NCBI GenBank assembly: GCA_030549335.1
Contig: CM060184.1
Span: 41,805,909 to 41,869,908 of the forward strand
Direction: 5' to 3'
DNA from: Pontederia crassipes
Lineage: Eukaryota > Streptophyta > Magnoliopsida > Commelinales > Pontederiaceae
Length of the DNA: 64,000 nt
Below are positions 48,020 to 58,730 of the stretch, one piece after another. The position numbers and the translations under genes were made by a program. The notes beneath the pieces are model-generated. The model was not told the origin of the DNA. It made no database searches and saw only the letters and a program-made list of their open reading frames with translations. How positions within the stretch are numbered: the first letter of the stretch is position 1; every line of letters starts with the position of its first letter.

Positions 48020-48450
48020 ATTCAAGGCAAGAGATTAGGTCCTACTCAAAGTCTCACCTACCACAGGTGTGATGCGATTTAGCAAGAGAGGAAAGTTGAG
48101 CCCAAGGTATGTGGGCCCTTTCAAAATTTTAAATATGGTCGGAGACACAGCGTGCAGGTTGGCTCTACTTCCGTCATATGTCAGAGTACACAATATCTTC
48201 CATGTCTTAGTGCTCCGAAAATATAGGAATAATTACGCCAATGTGATCCAAATTGAGGAACCAAACCACAAGGAGGATCTAACATATAAGGAGCAGCCCA
48301 CAAAAATCTTAGAGTATCAAGAATACCAACAAGGAAAGAAAAAGATAGCATTAGTCAAGATGGCATAGAAGCATCACCATGGAAAAGAAGCAACATGGGA
48401 GGTAGAGTCAGAGACACACGAAAAGTTTCCCGGACTGTTCAGTAAGTCAT
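48020..48450 (+). pseudogene. Integrase C-terminus and tail
   Basis: VLLKVSPTTGVMRFSKRGKL leads into SPRYVGPFKILNMVGDTACR and RVHNIFHVLVLRKY, the standard end of the Tekay/Del integrase. EDLTYKEQPTKIL and a KEATWEVESE block (about 48380-48410) form the chromodomain-type tail after a stop. The frame 48069-48368 is open, but lacks the catalytic core. Confidence 0.85.
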
Positions 48451-48479
48451 AACCTTAATCAAAATTTGAGAACGAATTT

Positions 48480-48498
48480 TCTTTTAAGGGAGTAGTAA
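48480..48498 (+). other. Polypurine-type tract before the 3' LTR
   Basis: TCTTTTAAGGGAGTAGTAA precedes the 3' LTR start. It is a weak, eroded version of the expected purine tract. Confidence 0.45.
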
Positions 48499-50807
48499 TG
48501 TAATGACCAAAAATTTCAAACATGGAAACAACAAGGAAAGAAATAATTAAAACATGAAAGAAACAAAGAAGAAGGAATTCAAATTTGAATTCAGAATCAA
48601 ATAAAAAAAAAAGAGGAAACAAAGAACACAAATCAGGGGAGAGATTGTTCCCCCGATTTCTCCACCGACTCCTCCTCGATCTCGGCCAGACTATGGCTAT
48701 AAGAGGGCGATAAGAGAGCCCTTGCACCCCTCTTTGATCTCCTCTCGACTGGCCGCCACCAACGACTTCCGTCTTCCCCTGTTCTTCTTCTTCCTCTTCA
48801 TCTCCGACGACCCGTGCGCATAGACAACAGAAGGACGATAGTGAGCGCACAGCCCTCGGCAGCCCTCCCTCGACGCACCGCGAAGGTCAACCACACTTCC
48901 CCATCGGTTAAGAGCGACCAGAGTCCGAGAACGAGATGATAGAACCACGGACGGATCGAACGGTCGAAAAAAGGTACCTTAAATGTTTAATCCCCATAAG
49001 CGATAATTTTTTTATCATATAATGTGTTTGATGATGCCATAGTGATTTAGAGACCATGAGTTGCAACTTTTATATTGTGACCGTCGCGTTCCGACGACCA
49101 GAAGTCGGCCGAAAAAGGAGAAATCGACGGACGGCTCTATTTCCAGCCGCAAGAATGGTTGACCGACCGCAAGATCGGTCGACCGGCCCTATAAGAACAA
49201 TTGACTGAAAAGAAGAGCGATCGACTGATTCAGCAGGAACGGTCGATCGACTCTGGAAAGCATAATCGTGCCGTCGTGAATGGTCGACCGATTCAAGGAG
49301 ATCGATCGACCGACCCGGTAGCGTACATCGTCAGGAGGACGATCAACCAGTCTAATGGGAGCGGTCTACCAGTCCGATGATGGTCGACTGGTCCAATGAG
49401 AACGGTCGATCGATCCAATTGGAGCGGTCGATCGGTCCAATAGGGACGGTCGACCGATCTAAGGACAGGGAGAATTCTAGACCAATTTCAAAGTACGAAG
49501 ACTGAGCCGGCCCGAGTCGAACCCCGACTAGGCTCGAGTCACATACATGGATCCTAAACAGAAGACCGACTCAAATTTTCCCCACCCGGTCCGGGTTCCG
49601 TTGCAAAAGACGTAAATTCCCCTCTTGGGCCCAAACTTCATAATTGAGCCCCAACTTCGACAGACCCACTTGAGACCTTGTCCAAAATCATAAAGAATGT
49701 AATGGGCCTCCCCACTCAGAAGGACGGGTCGAGATTTGACATAAAGAATAAAGAAAATAAAGCATGATTCAATCACCTCAGAGAAATGGAATCTAAGCCT
49801 AACCTTTCTCTTATTTATGATTCTTACATTCCATAAGTATTGAACAAGTTAAGTAAAGAAAAGATGAAACTACGGGATTGCTATGTGCCGTCAAAAGTAA
49901 AGAGTACGGAAGTCATTATGTGGGTATTAATAGCCCCATCACGACAACGTTATGAGGTGGGTATTAATAGCCCCACTATGACGGTATCACAGAGACAAAG
50001 AAAGCTGAGGAGACAGTGAACCTACAGATCATTAATGACCACTGCTCTTGGGATACAGATCATCTTCCACCTGTGTTCCGAAAAAAAGTAATGTATTGAG
50101 ACACCCCTTTCTCAAAGAGGGCAATATATGAATTACATATTATAGCGCTAGAGGGACAGGTAGCTTAGCTAAGGAGATAGTAAACCTACGGATCTTTAAT
50201 GACTACTATTTCTGGGGTACAAGTCCTCTCCTACCTGTATTCTCAAAAGAATATGCATTGGTATTACACATTCCCTATAATGGGCATCCCTAGCTTTACA
50301 GATGTATAGAGGCACTTCTGGCATCCCAACATAATAAAGTCGAGCCTGCATAGGACATCGAACTTTAAGGACTGCATAATAATGTAAAAGATGTAGTACA
50401 ACTCATTGTAAAGTAAATATAGAACAATGAAGTATGGTAAAGTAAAATACAGTAAAGTTTGATAAAGTAAAGCATAGTATTGTAAAACGTGATAAAGTAA
50501 AATATAGCACAATAAAGTATGGTATGGTAAAGTAAGTAAAACATGGTAAAGTAAAGTACAGTAAAGCATGATAAAAAAAAGTATAACAAAGTATTGCATT
50601 GCAAAGTATAACAAAGCATGACAAAATAATGTATGGCAAAGTATAGAGTATGACATAGTAAAGACAAAACAAAGTTACATAAGAGAATAGAGCATGGACA
50701 TAATAAAGAATAAAGTATAGACATGATGATTCATTATCTTATGCAATCAAAGCATTGATTATAATGATAAAAGAAAAGATTATTTGTTTATAGCAAAGTA
50801 TGTCATT

Positions 50808-52515
50808 CACTACTAGAAAAACTCTGATTACCGACGGTCCGGACCGTCGGTAATCAGCCCGAAAACTGTCGGTAACGCAATTACCGACGGTTTTTCAGTC
50901 GGAATCGATCAGTCGGAAAAATGCTCGTCGCAAATAGATTTGCGACGGTTGAAAAAAATTCGTCAAAAATATCGACGGTCAGAACCGTCGGAATAGTCCC
51001 CGGCTATTCGAACCGTCGAAATTTTTCGACGGTTGCAACCGCCGGAAAAGTCCCGACAGTTCGAATCGTCGAAATTTCCGACGATTGCAACTGCCGGAAA
51101 AGGCCGGCGGTCCGAACCGTCGAAATTTCCGACGGTTGCAACTGTCGAAAAAGGCCGGCGGTTCGAGTCGTCGCAACTTTTCGACGGTCGCAATTGTCAA
51201 AACTTTGGACGGGCGTCGCAACCGTCGATCTTTTGACGGTCGCAACCGTCACAAATAATTTTTTTAAATATAAAAAAAATTAGCGAGCGGATCGGGCCGC
51301 GGCCAGCTCCGGCCGCAAGCCGGTCGATCCGGCCGCTGGGGCCGGATCCACCGCCAGGCGGCCGGATCCGAACGCCCGACGGCCGATCCGACTGCTGGAG
51401 GTCGGATCCGCTGCCAGGCGGCCGGATCCAAACGCCCGGCGGTCGATCCGACCGCTGGAGGCCGGATCCGGCAGCCTGGAGGCCGGATCCGAACGCCTGG
51501 CGGCCGATCCGGCCGCCTGACAGCCGATCTGGTCACTGGGGGCCGGATCCGGCCGACAGCGGCCTTTGGCCGGAGAGAGAGAGAGACGCTGGCGCGGAGC
51601 GGGAGAGAGAAAGAGAGAGAGACGCCGGCGCGGGAGAGGATCGCCGGTGCGGAGAGGGTCGCCGGCGTCCGGCGCGGGAGAGGGTGCTCACGGCCGGGAG
51701 AGAAAGAGAGAGGAGAGGAGGGAGAGAGAGAGAGGAGTGGAGGGAGAGAGAGAAGAGGGAGGAGGAGGAATATATATAAAGGGAAAAAGTGGAAAGAAAG
51801 CGGGAAAAGGGAAAAAAATGGGATAACGAAATTTTAATTATCGATGATTTCGGCCGTCGAAAATGTAAATATTAAATATTTTTATAATTACCGACGGTTG
51901 TGACCGTCGAAAATATATTTAGTTATATATAATGTTTATTTTTTATTGTACCGACGGTTTGAACCGTCGGTAATCGTTACCGACGGTCAAAACCGTCGGT
52001 AATTGCGACGCTTTGGACCGTCGCTAGTTATATTAATAAAATACTCTTTATATGATATTATTATACATTTACCGACGGTTACGACCTTCGGAAATTGCGG
52101 CGGATTTTGCGATGAATGGATATCCGTCGAAAATATCGACATTCCTAATCGTCAAAAAATTAAATAATAATATAATAAATTATATAATTAATTTTTTTAT
52201 TTCCGACGGTCGTGACTGTCGGAAAATCCGTCGAAAAAATTTAACAATAATATAAAAAATACATAATTTAATTTTTTATTTCCGACGATCGTAACCGTCA
52301 AAAAAATCATCGGAAATTGCGACGGATGGATATCCGTCGAAAATATCGACGTTCCTAATCATCGAAAAATTAAATAATAATATAAATTATTTTTGACGGT
52401 CATAACCGTTGAAAAATCCGTCGGAAACGGAACCGTCGAAAAATCCGTTGCAAATTACGACGGATTTAGAACCGTCGGAAATTATCCGTCGAAAAATCGT
52501 GATTTTCTTGTAGTG
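50808..52515. mobile_element. Non-autonomous CACTA element made of CCGACGGT palindromes
   Basis: It starts CACTACTAGAAAAA and ends TTTTCTTGTAGTG, with ATT duplicated on both sides (50805-50807 and 52516-52518). The 5' LTR shows the unoccupied site. Subterminal zones at 50828-51260 and 51840-52500 consist of dozens of ACCGTCGGTAATC/CCGACGGTT-type words in both orientations. The core (51285-51780) is very GC-rich: degenerate repeats around CGGCCGGATCCG, then GAGAGA-rich units. There is no transposase; the long open frames here follow from the repeats. Confidence 0.9.
51285..51560. repeat. GC-rich tandem core of the CACTA element
   Basis: Units of roughly 65 bases share GGCCGGATCC, GAACGCC(C/T)G and CGGCCGATCCG blocks. 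CpG density is far above the surroundings. Confidence 0.7.
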
Positions 52516-53007
52516 ATTATTTATCCGCTATTGATTCAACCATATTTTGATTATTAATTTATAACTTATGATTCTATTGTACAAGGTATTTTTCCTCATG
52601 GATATTTGATGCTCCTGCATTTGAGATTTTGCAAGTGAAAATCCTGCCCAGAGAGGAGTGATAGAGGACACAGAGTTTGAGGATAACTGCATATGACTTA
52701 TTAAACTCAATAGCATCCAGCTCTTTTAATTGCATTATTGAACATATGGTCATTTACTCGAACTTGTTGGATATTATGGTCATCTCTTCCTCCCTTATGG
52801 ATTGCATTAAGTATTAGTGTTCTTTAACATTCCGACGCTTTCGCATTTGCAATAAAGTCCTTGGTTATTTTATTATTATATTTGTTGTCACATATTATAT
52901 TTATTAAATGATCAATGTGATATTATGATCAATGATATAATAGACAATGTGATATTATCCCTGAGATCAATTTGACTGTGTAGAGGGTCGATTTTGGGGG
53001 CAGCTAA

Positions 53008-53347
53008 ACAAACCATTGATGCAGAGCAATGCCATGCATGCATGATATTGATATATATTATATGTGTGTATATAATATATATCCAGCTAATGAGGCCCCC
53101 TAATAGTACGTACCTTCGTGGAAGCAAAAGCAACAGCCAATTTAACGAGGATTATCACAATTAATAATGCACGTTTTGGACGTTTCCTAAATATTGTCAC
53201 AAAGTGTGGACAGTGGCCTAATTAACATTTTCCTCGTGTACGTGTTGATTTACTACATTGCTTTGCGACCTCCCCCACCTCGGTTGCTAACTTTCGGTTA
53301 GGCCAAAATTAGTAACGATAAACAGAGTTAGAAATGCCTATGCATCT

Positions 53348-53389
<42 letters not shown>

Positions 53390-53670
53390 GACTGCTATGC
53401 ATCCGAATCCTTTGTCCATCCCATGCCTCAATCGCTCTGCGTTCTCCAATGCCAAAATCTTCTTGGTTCCTCCTCCCGCCATCTCTCTCTCCCCACACCC
53501 CCCACCCCACCCCCCCACCCCCACCCCACTCCCCCACCCCACCACATCGTAACCACAAAAACGCATCAACGCATGCAGTTCAAAATCTCTCCCCGTAACC
53601 ACAGAAACGCGTCATCGCAGGAAGTTCAAAAGCCAGACAGCAAGACACTGCACATAGTAGTTCGCCGGCC
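53008..53670. other. Region upstream of the PADRE relic
   Basis: It contains a (TA)n run (53353-53386), a CCCCA-rich tract (53491-53545) and an imperfect duplication at about 53550-53634 (AACCACARAAACGC and AGTTCAAAA blocks). It may be the old promoter and 5' UTR of the gene relic downstream; no TATA box was identified. Confidence 0.45.
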
Positions 53671-54023
53671 ATGGGTAACTGCCAGATCGCGGTCGTGGCC
53701 GCGGTGATGATCCAGCGCCCGGATGGGAGGCTGGAGAGAGGACCTGCTGGTCGCTCACCGCCAGCGACGTCATGACCGCCAACCCCGGCCACTACGTCGC
53801 AGTCGTCTCCGACGTGGTCATTGCCGCCGCCGCTCACCGCCGCTCCCACCCGGGCGCCTCCTCCGGCGTCAGCCGTGGCTCTGCCGCCGCCTCCAGATCG
53901 TCGGATCATAAGCCCGTGAGGTATCTGAAGCTGCTCGGCCCCGACGGGCCCCTCCTCGTCTGAAACTTCTATCGCCTCGGGCCCTCCTCGTCTGAAACTT
54001 CTATCGCCTCGTCAGCTTCGAAG
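53671..54023 (+). pseudogene. PADRE (DUF4228) protein, exon 1 relic
   Basis: PADRE proteins are small plant proteins linked to defence and stress responses; their biochemical role is unclear. The ATG at 53671 gives MGNCQIAVVAAVMIQRPDGR, the characteristic N-terminus with a possible myristoylation Gly. At the GAGAGAG stretch (53734-53740) the frame shifts by a net two bases; the expected sequence continues as WSLTASDVMTANPGHYVAVV, and later KPVRYLKLLGPDGPLLV. A TGA (53961) follows, where the family normally continues to NFYRL. A 33-base segment around it is duplicated in tandem (53946-53978 and 53979-54010), repeating the stop. VSFE and a GT donor end the exon at 54023. I found no second exon. 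One frameshift, a stop and a duplication argue for a dead gene. Confidence 0.75.
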
Positions 54024-56559
54024 GTTCGTTCAATCGAACGAATTATCATCGAGCAAGCAGTTTAATTTGCTTTTATAACGATCGATTTGCAGGTTGAATG
54101 ATTTTTTGTCGCTTGAATGATTCTAAGAACATGGAATTTTATGTCTAGTTGAAACAAAAGTTTGCTCAGTTGCCTCCAATGAGAAATGATTGATTCATAT
54201 CCCAACTTTGTGCCAGAAGTGAAAAGGAAATGTGTCACAGAAGCCTCGTGTCAGTTTGAACTTTGAAGGGGTTTGTGGCCTTCTTCATATTGCTTTTGCA
54301 TGTTTAAATATGATCTTTGTCATTGCGTTTATTTATTTTGAATGATCAAAATCTTGTTTATTTGTCTTCAATATTGTTTTAGAAAAAATAGTGTTATATA
54401 TAAAAATAAAAGAATATACAAGAACTTGTGTTGGAAATTTTCTAAACGCATACAGGTAGGTCACCATGATTTATTTTTAAAAGAACATTTGGATACTGTG
54501 TAATGGATTGGAGCTCTTTCTTAAGGGGGTGACAAATATTATTTCCACAAATTGTTGCAATACGAAAGCGATTGATCACATTTAATATACAGTATACACT
54601 ACTTTATTTACTAATTGATAATATTTAAAATTATTCTCTCTTACTTTGCAACATATGAAAATATTCTGATTTCCTCTGACCTTAATTCTCTATGTTATAA
54701 ACACTTTTCGCGTCTATTCATGACTTTCGTATTTTTCATAGATCACCTCTAAATTATGTTTTTTTTTCACTTAGATGCATTTGTCAACCTTTTAATTTAT
54801 GAAATAACTCAATTGTCCTCACGCATTTAGGACACCAAAAATAAAGGGAGCTCAATTATCTAATAATTTGGTCCTTTCATAAATTAAAATAATAAAATTA
54901 ACAGAAATTGAAGGATGGATCCAAGTTGAAAAAGATGCATAATTTAGAGATGATTTATAGAAAATATGAAAGTAGTGGATAGACTTAAAAAAAATTATAG
55001 TTCAGAAAAGCTAAAAAGAAAAATATTATTTAAAGAGGTGGAATGGATTCTCATGGATTTCATTGCTATTCATGCGACATGCATTTGGAAAGATAATCAT
55101 AATTCCTGATTGGAGCCCCACTCGCGAAAATTTTTCTCCCACTCGGCGGGACCAAGTAATCCCGAGTCACTTCGGATATCAAGGTGGCAATACATGCCCT
55201 TGCCCCATGGGACCGGATCCTTAAAATTATTATTATTTTCCATTTTCATTCTGGTTTAATATTTTTATGTTTTAAAAATTATTACACGTGTCTATTAATG
55301 TATAATAAAATATTGTGTTGTATTATTTTTATTAGTTATATTTTAATAACTTAATATATATTATTTATTATTTTATTATACTAATCCAAAGGCTCAAAGT
55401 ATGTGATTGCGGTGTAGGTTGCATGCTAATTTAATTCTCTCTCCCCCCTCTCTCTCTCTATATATATAAGTGTTCTATCTACAACGAGCAGGTATAACTA
55501 CTTTACATACACTAACTAAGTAAAAATTATTTAATAAGAAGTAACAAAATAATAGATTAGTTGATGTATTATCAATTAATAAATGCAATAAAATTATAGT
55601 AACTATTTAGTAGTATATATTAATAAATTTTTACCCCTCAAAAAATTAATAATTTTTTATAGCACAAATATAAGTACTTTACATTTAAAATAATTTAATA
55701 AAAATTAACTAGATATATGCATTATGCATCAAACTGATGTGAACACAAAGATAATCAACTCGCCAATTTTCCTAATCAATATATAAATTATATAAAAACT
55801 TCATTTTATCTTATCTTGCCTAAGAATAATACAAATTTTAGAGGTGATACAAATTTCTTACTTTGTATCATTTATCTCCGCATAGCGCACTTTTGTTCGA
55901 CCTCATCTCATTTTTATTTTGAAAAATAGGAAAAAGCCTTAAAATTATGAGTCTTGTTCGTCAAATAAAAATTTTGATTTTGATTTTTATTTGTTTATTT
56001 GTTTGAAATATTCTATTTGAAGTCAAATGAAGGAAAGTTTTATAATTACATGTACTGTCCTAAGTGCTACACTATGCGAATCCTAGAGGGAACTCTCACA
56101 TAGAAAATATCAAGAGCACTTGCAACAAAGTAAAAGGGTTACGATTCTCAACTTGTGATAAGTCCTACTATTCTTTAGTGATTATAATTAGGTAATTTGT
56201 AAATTATGATTTATATAAATCTTCCTATTTATAATGTCTTGAATCTAAATACGGTAGTAAATCCTACCATATATTATATAGATTGTCAAACAATTGGGGC
56301 GACGAATTCTTTAAAACCTATACGGCCTTGGAATTTTTTTCCTATTTCGTATTTGGAGTCCCGATATGATGGTTGGGTTAATTTGCATCTTTGTAATAAT
56401 CAATATCACACAATTAAAAAAATTGGTGCCACTGAAGGATGTAACTCAGTTTAGGATGAACTTAGTAAATCTTGTGTTTCTTTTATGTATCTGATTTTTC
56501 TCATTCTTTTTCATAGCGAACTGCTATCGAAGCCTTAGGGTTCATGAGCAAGTCTAAAA
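54024..56559. other. AT-rich stretch without recognised genes
   Basis: The first part may be an intron of the PADRE relic. No exon, transposon end or RNA gene was recognised. A short CT/TA microsatellite lies near 55435-55470. The 82-residue plus-strand frame at 56206-56454 has no recognisable domain. Confidence 0.4.
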
Positions 56560-57920
56560 TAGGCTGAGAGATTGTGACACAATATGAAGGTGAGAGGAGT
56601 TCCTTGATAGATACAATTTCAATCTAAGACGGATCAATGTGTGGGCGGTTTTGAAATAACAAAGAATTTGGGCGCCTATCACGATGGCCAATTCAAAGGA
56701 GATTGATGTAAAAGGGTAAGGCAAGAATATCGAATCCAAGGAATTGACATCATAGGAAGAGAAAATGCACTCAATGATTTTATTATGTCTGACGAATGAG
56801 ATGATAATCGAGGTCACAAATGAAGAAAGACTTCTAATTGAAATTTGAAAGTCTCTACATGACTAAGTTCATCACCAACAAGTTGATTTGGAAGCAATGT
56901 TTATTCATCCTCTATGCAAGAAGATACTCCTATGAAGAAACATCTTGATCAATTTAATACTTTATTGATGGAGTTGAGAAACATTGAAGTAAAGATTGAG
57001 AATGAAGTTTTTGCTCTACTTCTATTAGTTTCACTTCTCTTGTCGTATGTGAAATTTATTCGATCTATAATTATCGAAAAGGAAATAATAAATTTGAAGA
57101 AAATAAGGTTTAGTCTCCATACTCATTAAGTTCGACATAGTATGTCTGAAAATTCTCTAAAGACTCAAGTTGCAAGATTGATATCAATCACAAAGAAGGG
57201 ACATGCCTCAATCTCGAAGAAACCTAAGTCAAAGAAGAAATTTACTGCGAAATATATATGCAATGTAAGGAATCGGGTCGATAGAATAAAGATTATTCCA
57301 AGAAGAAGAAGACTCTTATTGCTGAGGTGGAACATGAGAATGAAGACTCAAAAGATGATTTGGTTCTTGCTATAATTGGCCAAGGATGTCTAGAGGATGG
57401 TTGGTTCTTAATTTAAGGTGTTTTAACAAATGTCCGCCATGTTGTACAACTAAAGAAGAATTTGATATCAATAAAAGTTTTGAACTATAAAGGGTGTCAT
57501 ATCAATGCTATTAGAGGCATCTTCGTAGAAATAAAGATGATGCTACAATTCTATAGGGAGTTAAATAAAAGTTTTTGTATATATTACAAGATAAAATAGT
57601 TTCTGGCATTGCTGTAATGACTAGTTCATGAGAGTTAGAAAAATTCAAGTTACGAAACGAGATGAACATCTTTAGCAAACAATATTTAAAATAAGTTTTT
57701 GCAAGCATCGTACATTTGACAAACTTATGTACTAGATGAAGGTGACACTCGACTATATGCAGTGTGATAGTTGGGGTATCAATATGTCTATACGAATATA
57801 TTATTTATATATTGACCTTATAGACTAATAAATCAGATTATTCATTAAAAAAAAGTGGAGTAAGCCTATTTGAAACGAAGTTAGAGAGAGCTACTAGACA
57901 AGGAAGAGGTACGTTGTAAA
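56560..57920 (+). pseudogene. Tork-like Copia remnant (gag to integrase start)
   Basis: The clearest part is Gag at 56914-57129: KKHLDQFNTLLMELRNIEVK and ENEVFALLLLVSLLLSY, the conserved Gag capsid motif of Tork/Tnt1-type elements. A KNLISIKVLNYKGCHI-like pre-integrase block (57450-57510) and an LDYMQCDSWG block with IRIYYLYID (about 57750-57825) follow, marking the integrase start. Frames shift often and no LTR was identified. It is non-functional. Confidence 0.7.
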
Positions 57921-58730
57921 TAAGTTTTATAAATTGGAAAAAATGTTTATCCCCCTACTTAAGTCGAGGAGACCGTCCCCTTGCATGAGGGCGTCCAATA
58001 TGTTGTCTTAGACGGCCGCACTAAAACACATTGCCCCCTTGTGTGCGCGGCCGTCCGATGCGCATCGAAGGGCCATGCATTAATCTGATCATGATTATAA
58101 TAGGACGTACAAATAATAAAAATGAGTGTTTGTGCTAAAAATAATAAGAATAAGTTAATTGTTTTTAATTTGCCCCGTGCCAAACATTCGCGATGCGATC
58201 AAGCCCAACTTCATCTGAAAGAAGGCTGCAATAGCATCCTAAATTTAAAAGTTGAATTCTCAGATGGTAAAGACATGAACCCCGTGCATTTTCACTTAAA
58301 AGACATTTTATCCAAAAATCAATAAAAGTGCCGAGTATTATTGTAAATTCATTGCCGATATTAATGAAAAGAAGTCTTTAAAAAAAAACAGAAAAAGTAA
58401 AAGTAAAAAGAAGTGTTTGATGCACCTCGGACAAGACAGATGGAAATAGACGTACAGAGGATTATTACACATTTAAAGTTCCATTAATTTTAGGAACTGA
58501 GGCAAGCTTCATTTGCCCCGAGGAATCACGCCAGACTTTTAACGCTGCAGTTGATGTTGTGATGGGGGCGATGTTGGCCTCCTTGCATTAGAAGCAACAC
58601 GTCTCATCAAACCAGATGCACATAAAATGCTCCATGTGCGTGCAGCAGGAGGAAGCTGTTCAACTACAGGTTATACAATTTGTTCGATCGTCGCGGTGGT
58701 ATTAACTAAAATCTACGCTTCACCGGAAAG
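57921..58730. other. Upstream region of the B3 gene
   Basis: A GC-rich patch at 57965-58070 (CGGCCGTCC words) lies between AT-rich parts. It contains the promoter by position, but I could not single out a TATA box or 5' UTR start. Confidence 0.4.

Larger units (their letters stand above)
48499..53002 (+). repeat. 3' LTR of the Tekay/Del-like element, with a CACTA inside
   Basis: It starts TGTAATGACC and ends GGGGGCA next to the target duplication GCTAA. Apart from the CACTA element at 50808-52515 it is collinear with the 5' LTR, including both subrepeat regions. Confidence 0.9.
42566..53007 (+). mobile_element. Tekay/Del-like gypsy element with 5-bp target duplication
   Basis: Both LTRs are present (42571-45311 and 48499-53002), with GCTAA immediately outside each end (42566-42570 and 53003-53007). 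The interior is only 3.2 kb: primer site, leader, gag, protease, the first part of RT, then directly the integrase C-terminus and chromodomain-type tail. Most of RT, all of RNase H and the integrase core are missing. Stops interrupt all frames. The 3' LTR is enlarged by a 1708-bp CACTA element. The LTRs differ at very roughly one base in eight to ten in the part I compared by eye, largely C-to-T changes, so the insertion is old. Confidence 0.9.

Noticed and set aside
50921..51283. 120-residue frame with repeated ATVEK/TVRTV phrases
   Set aside because: It is the translation of the CCGACGGT repeat array of a CACTA element, not a repeat protein.
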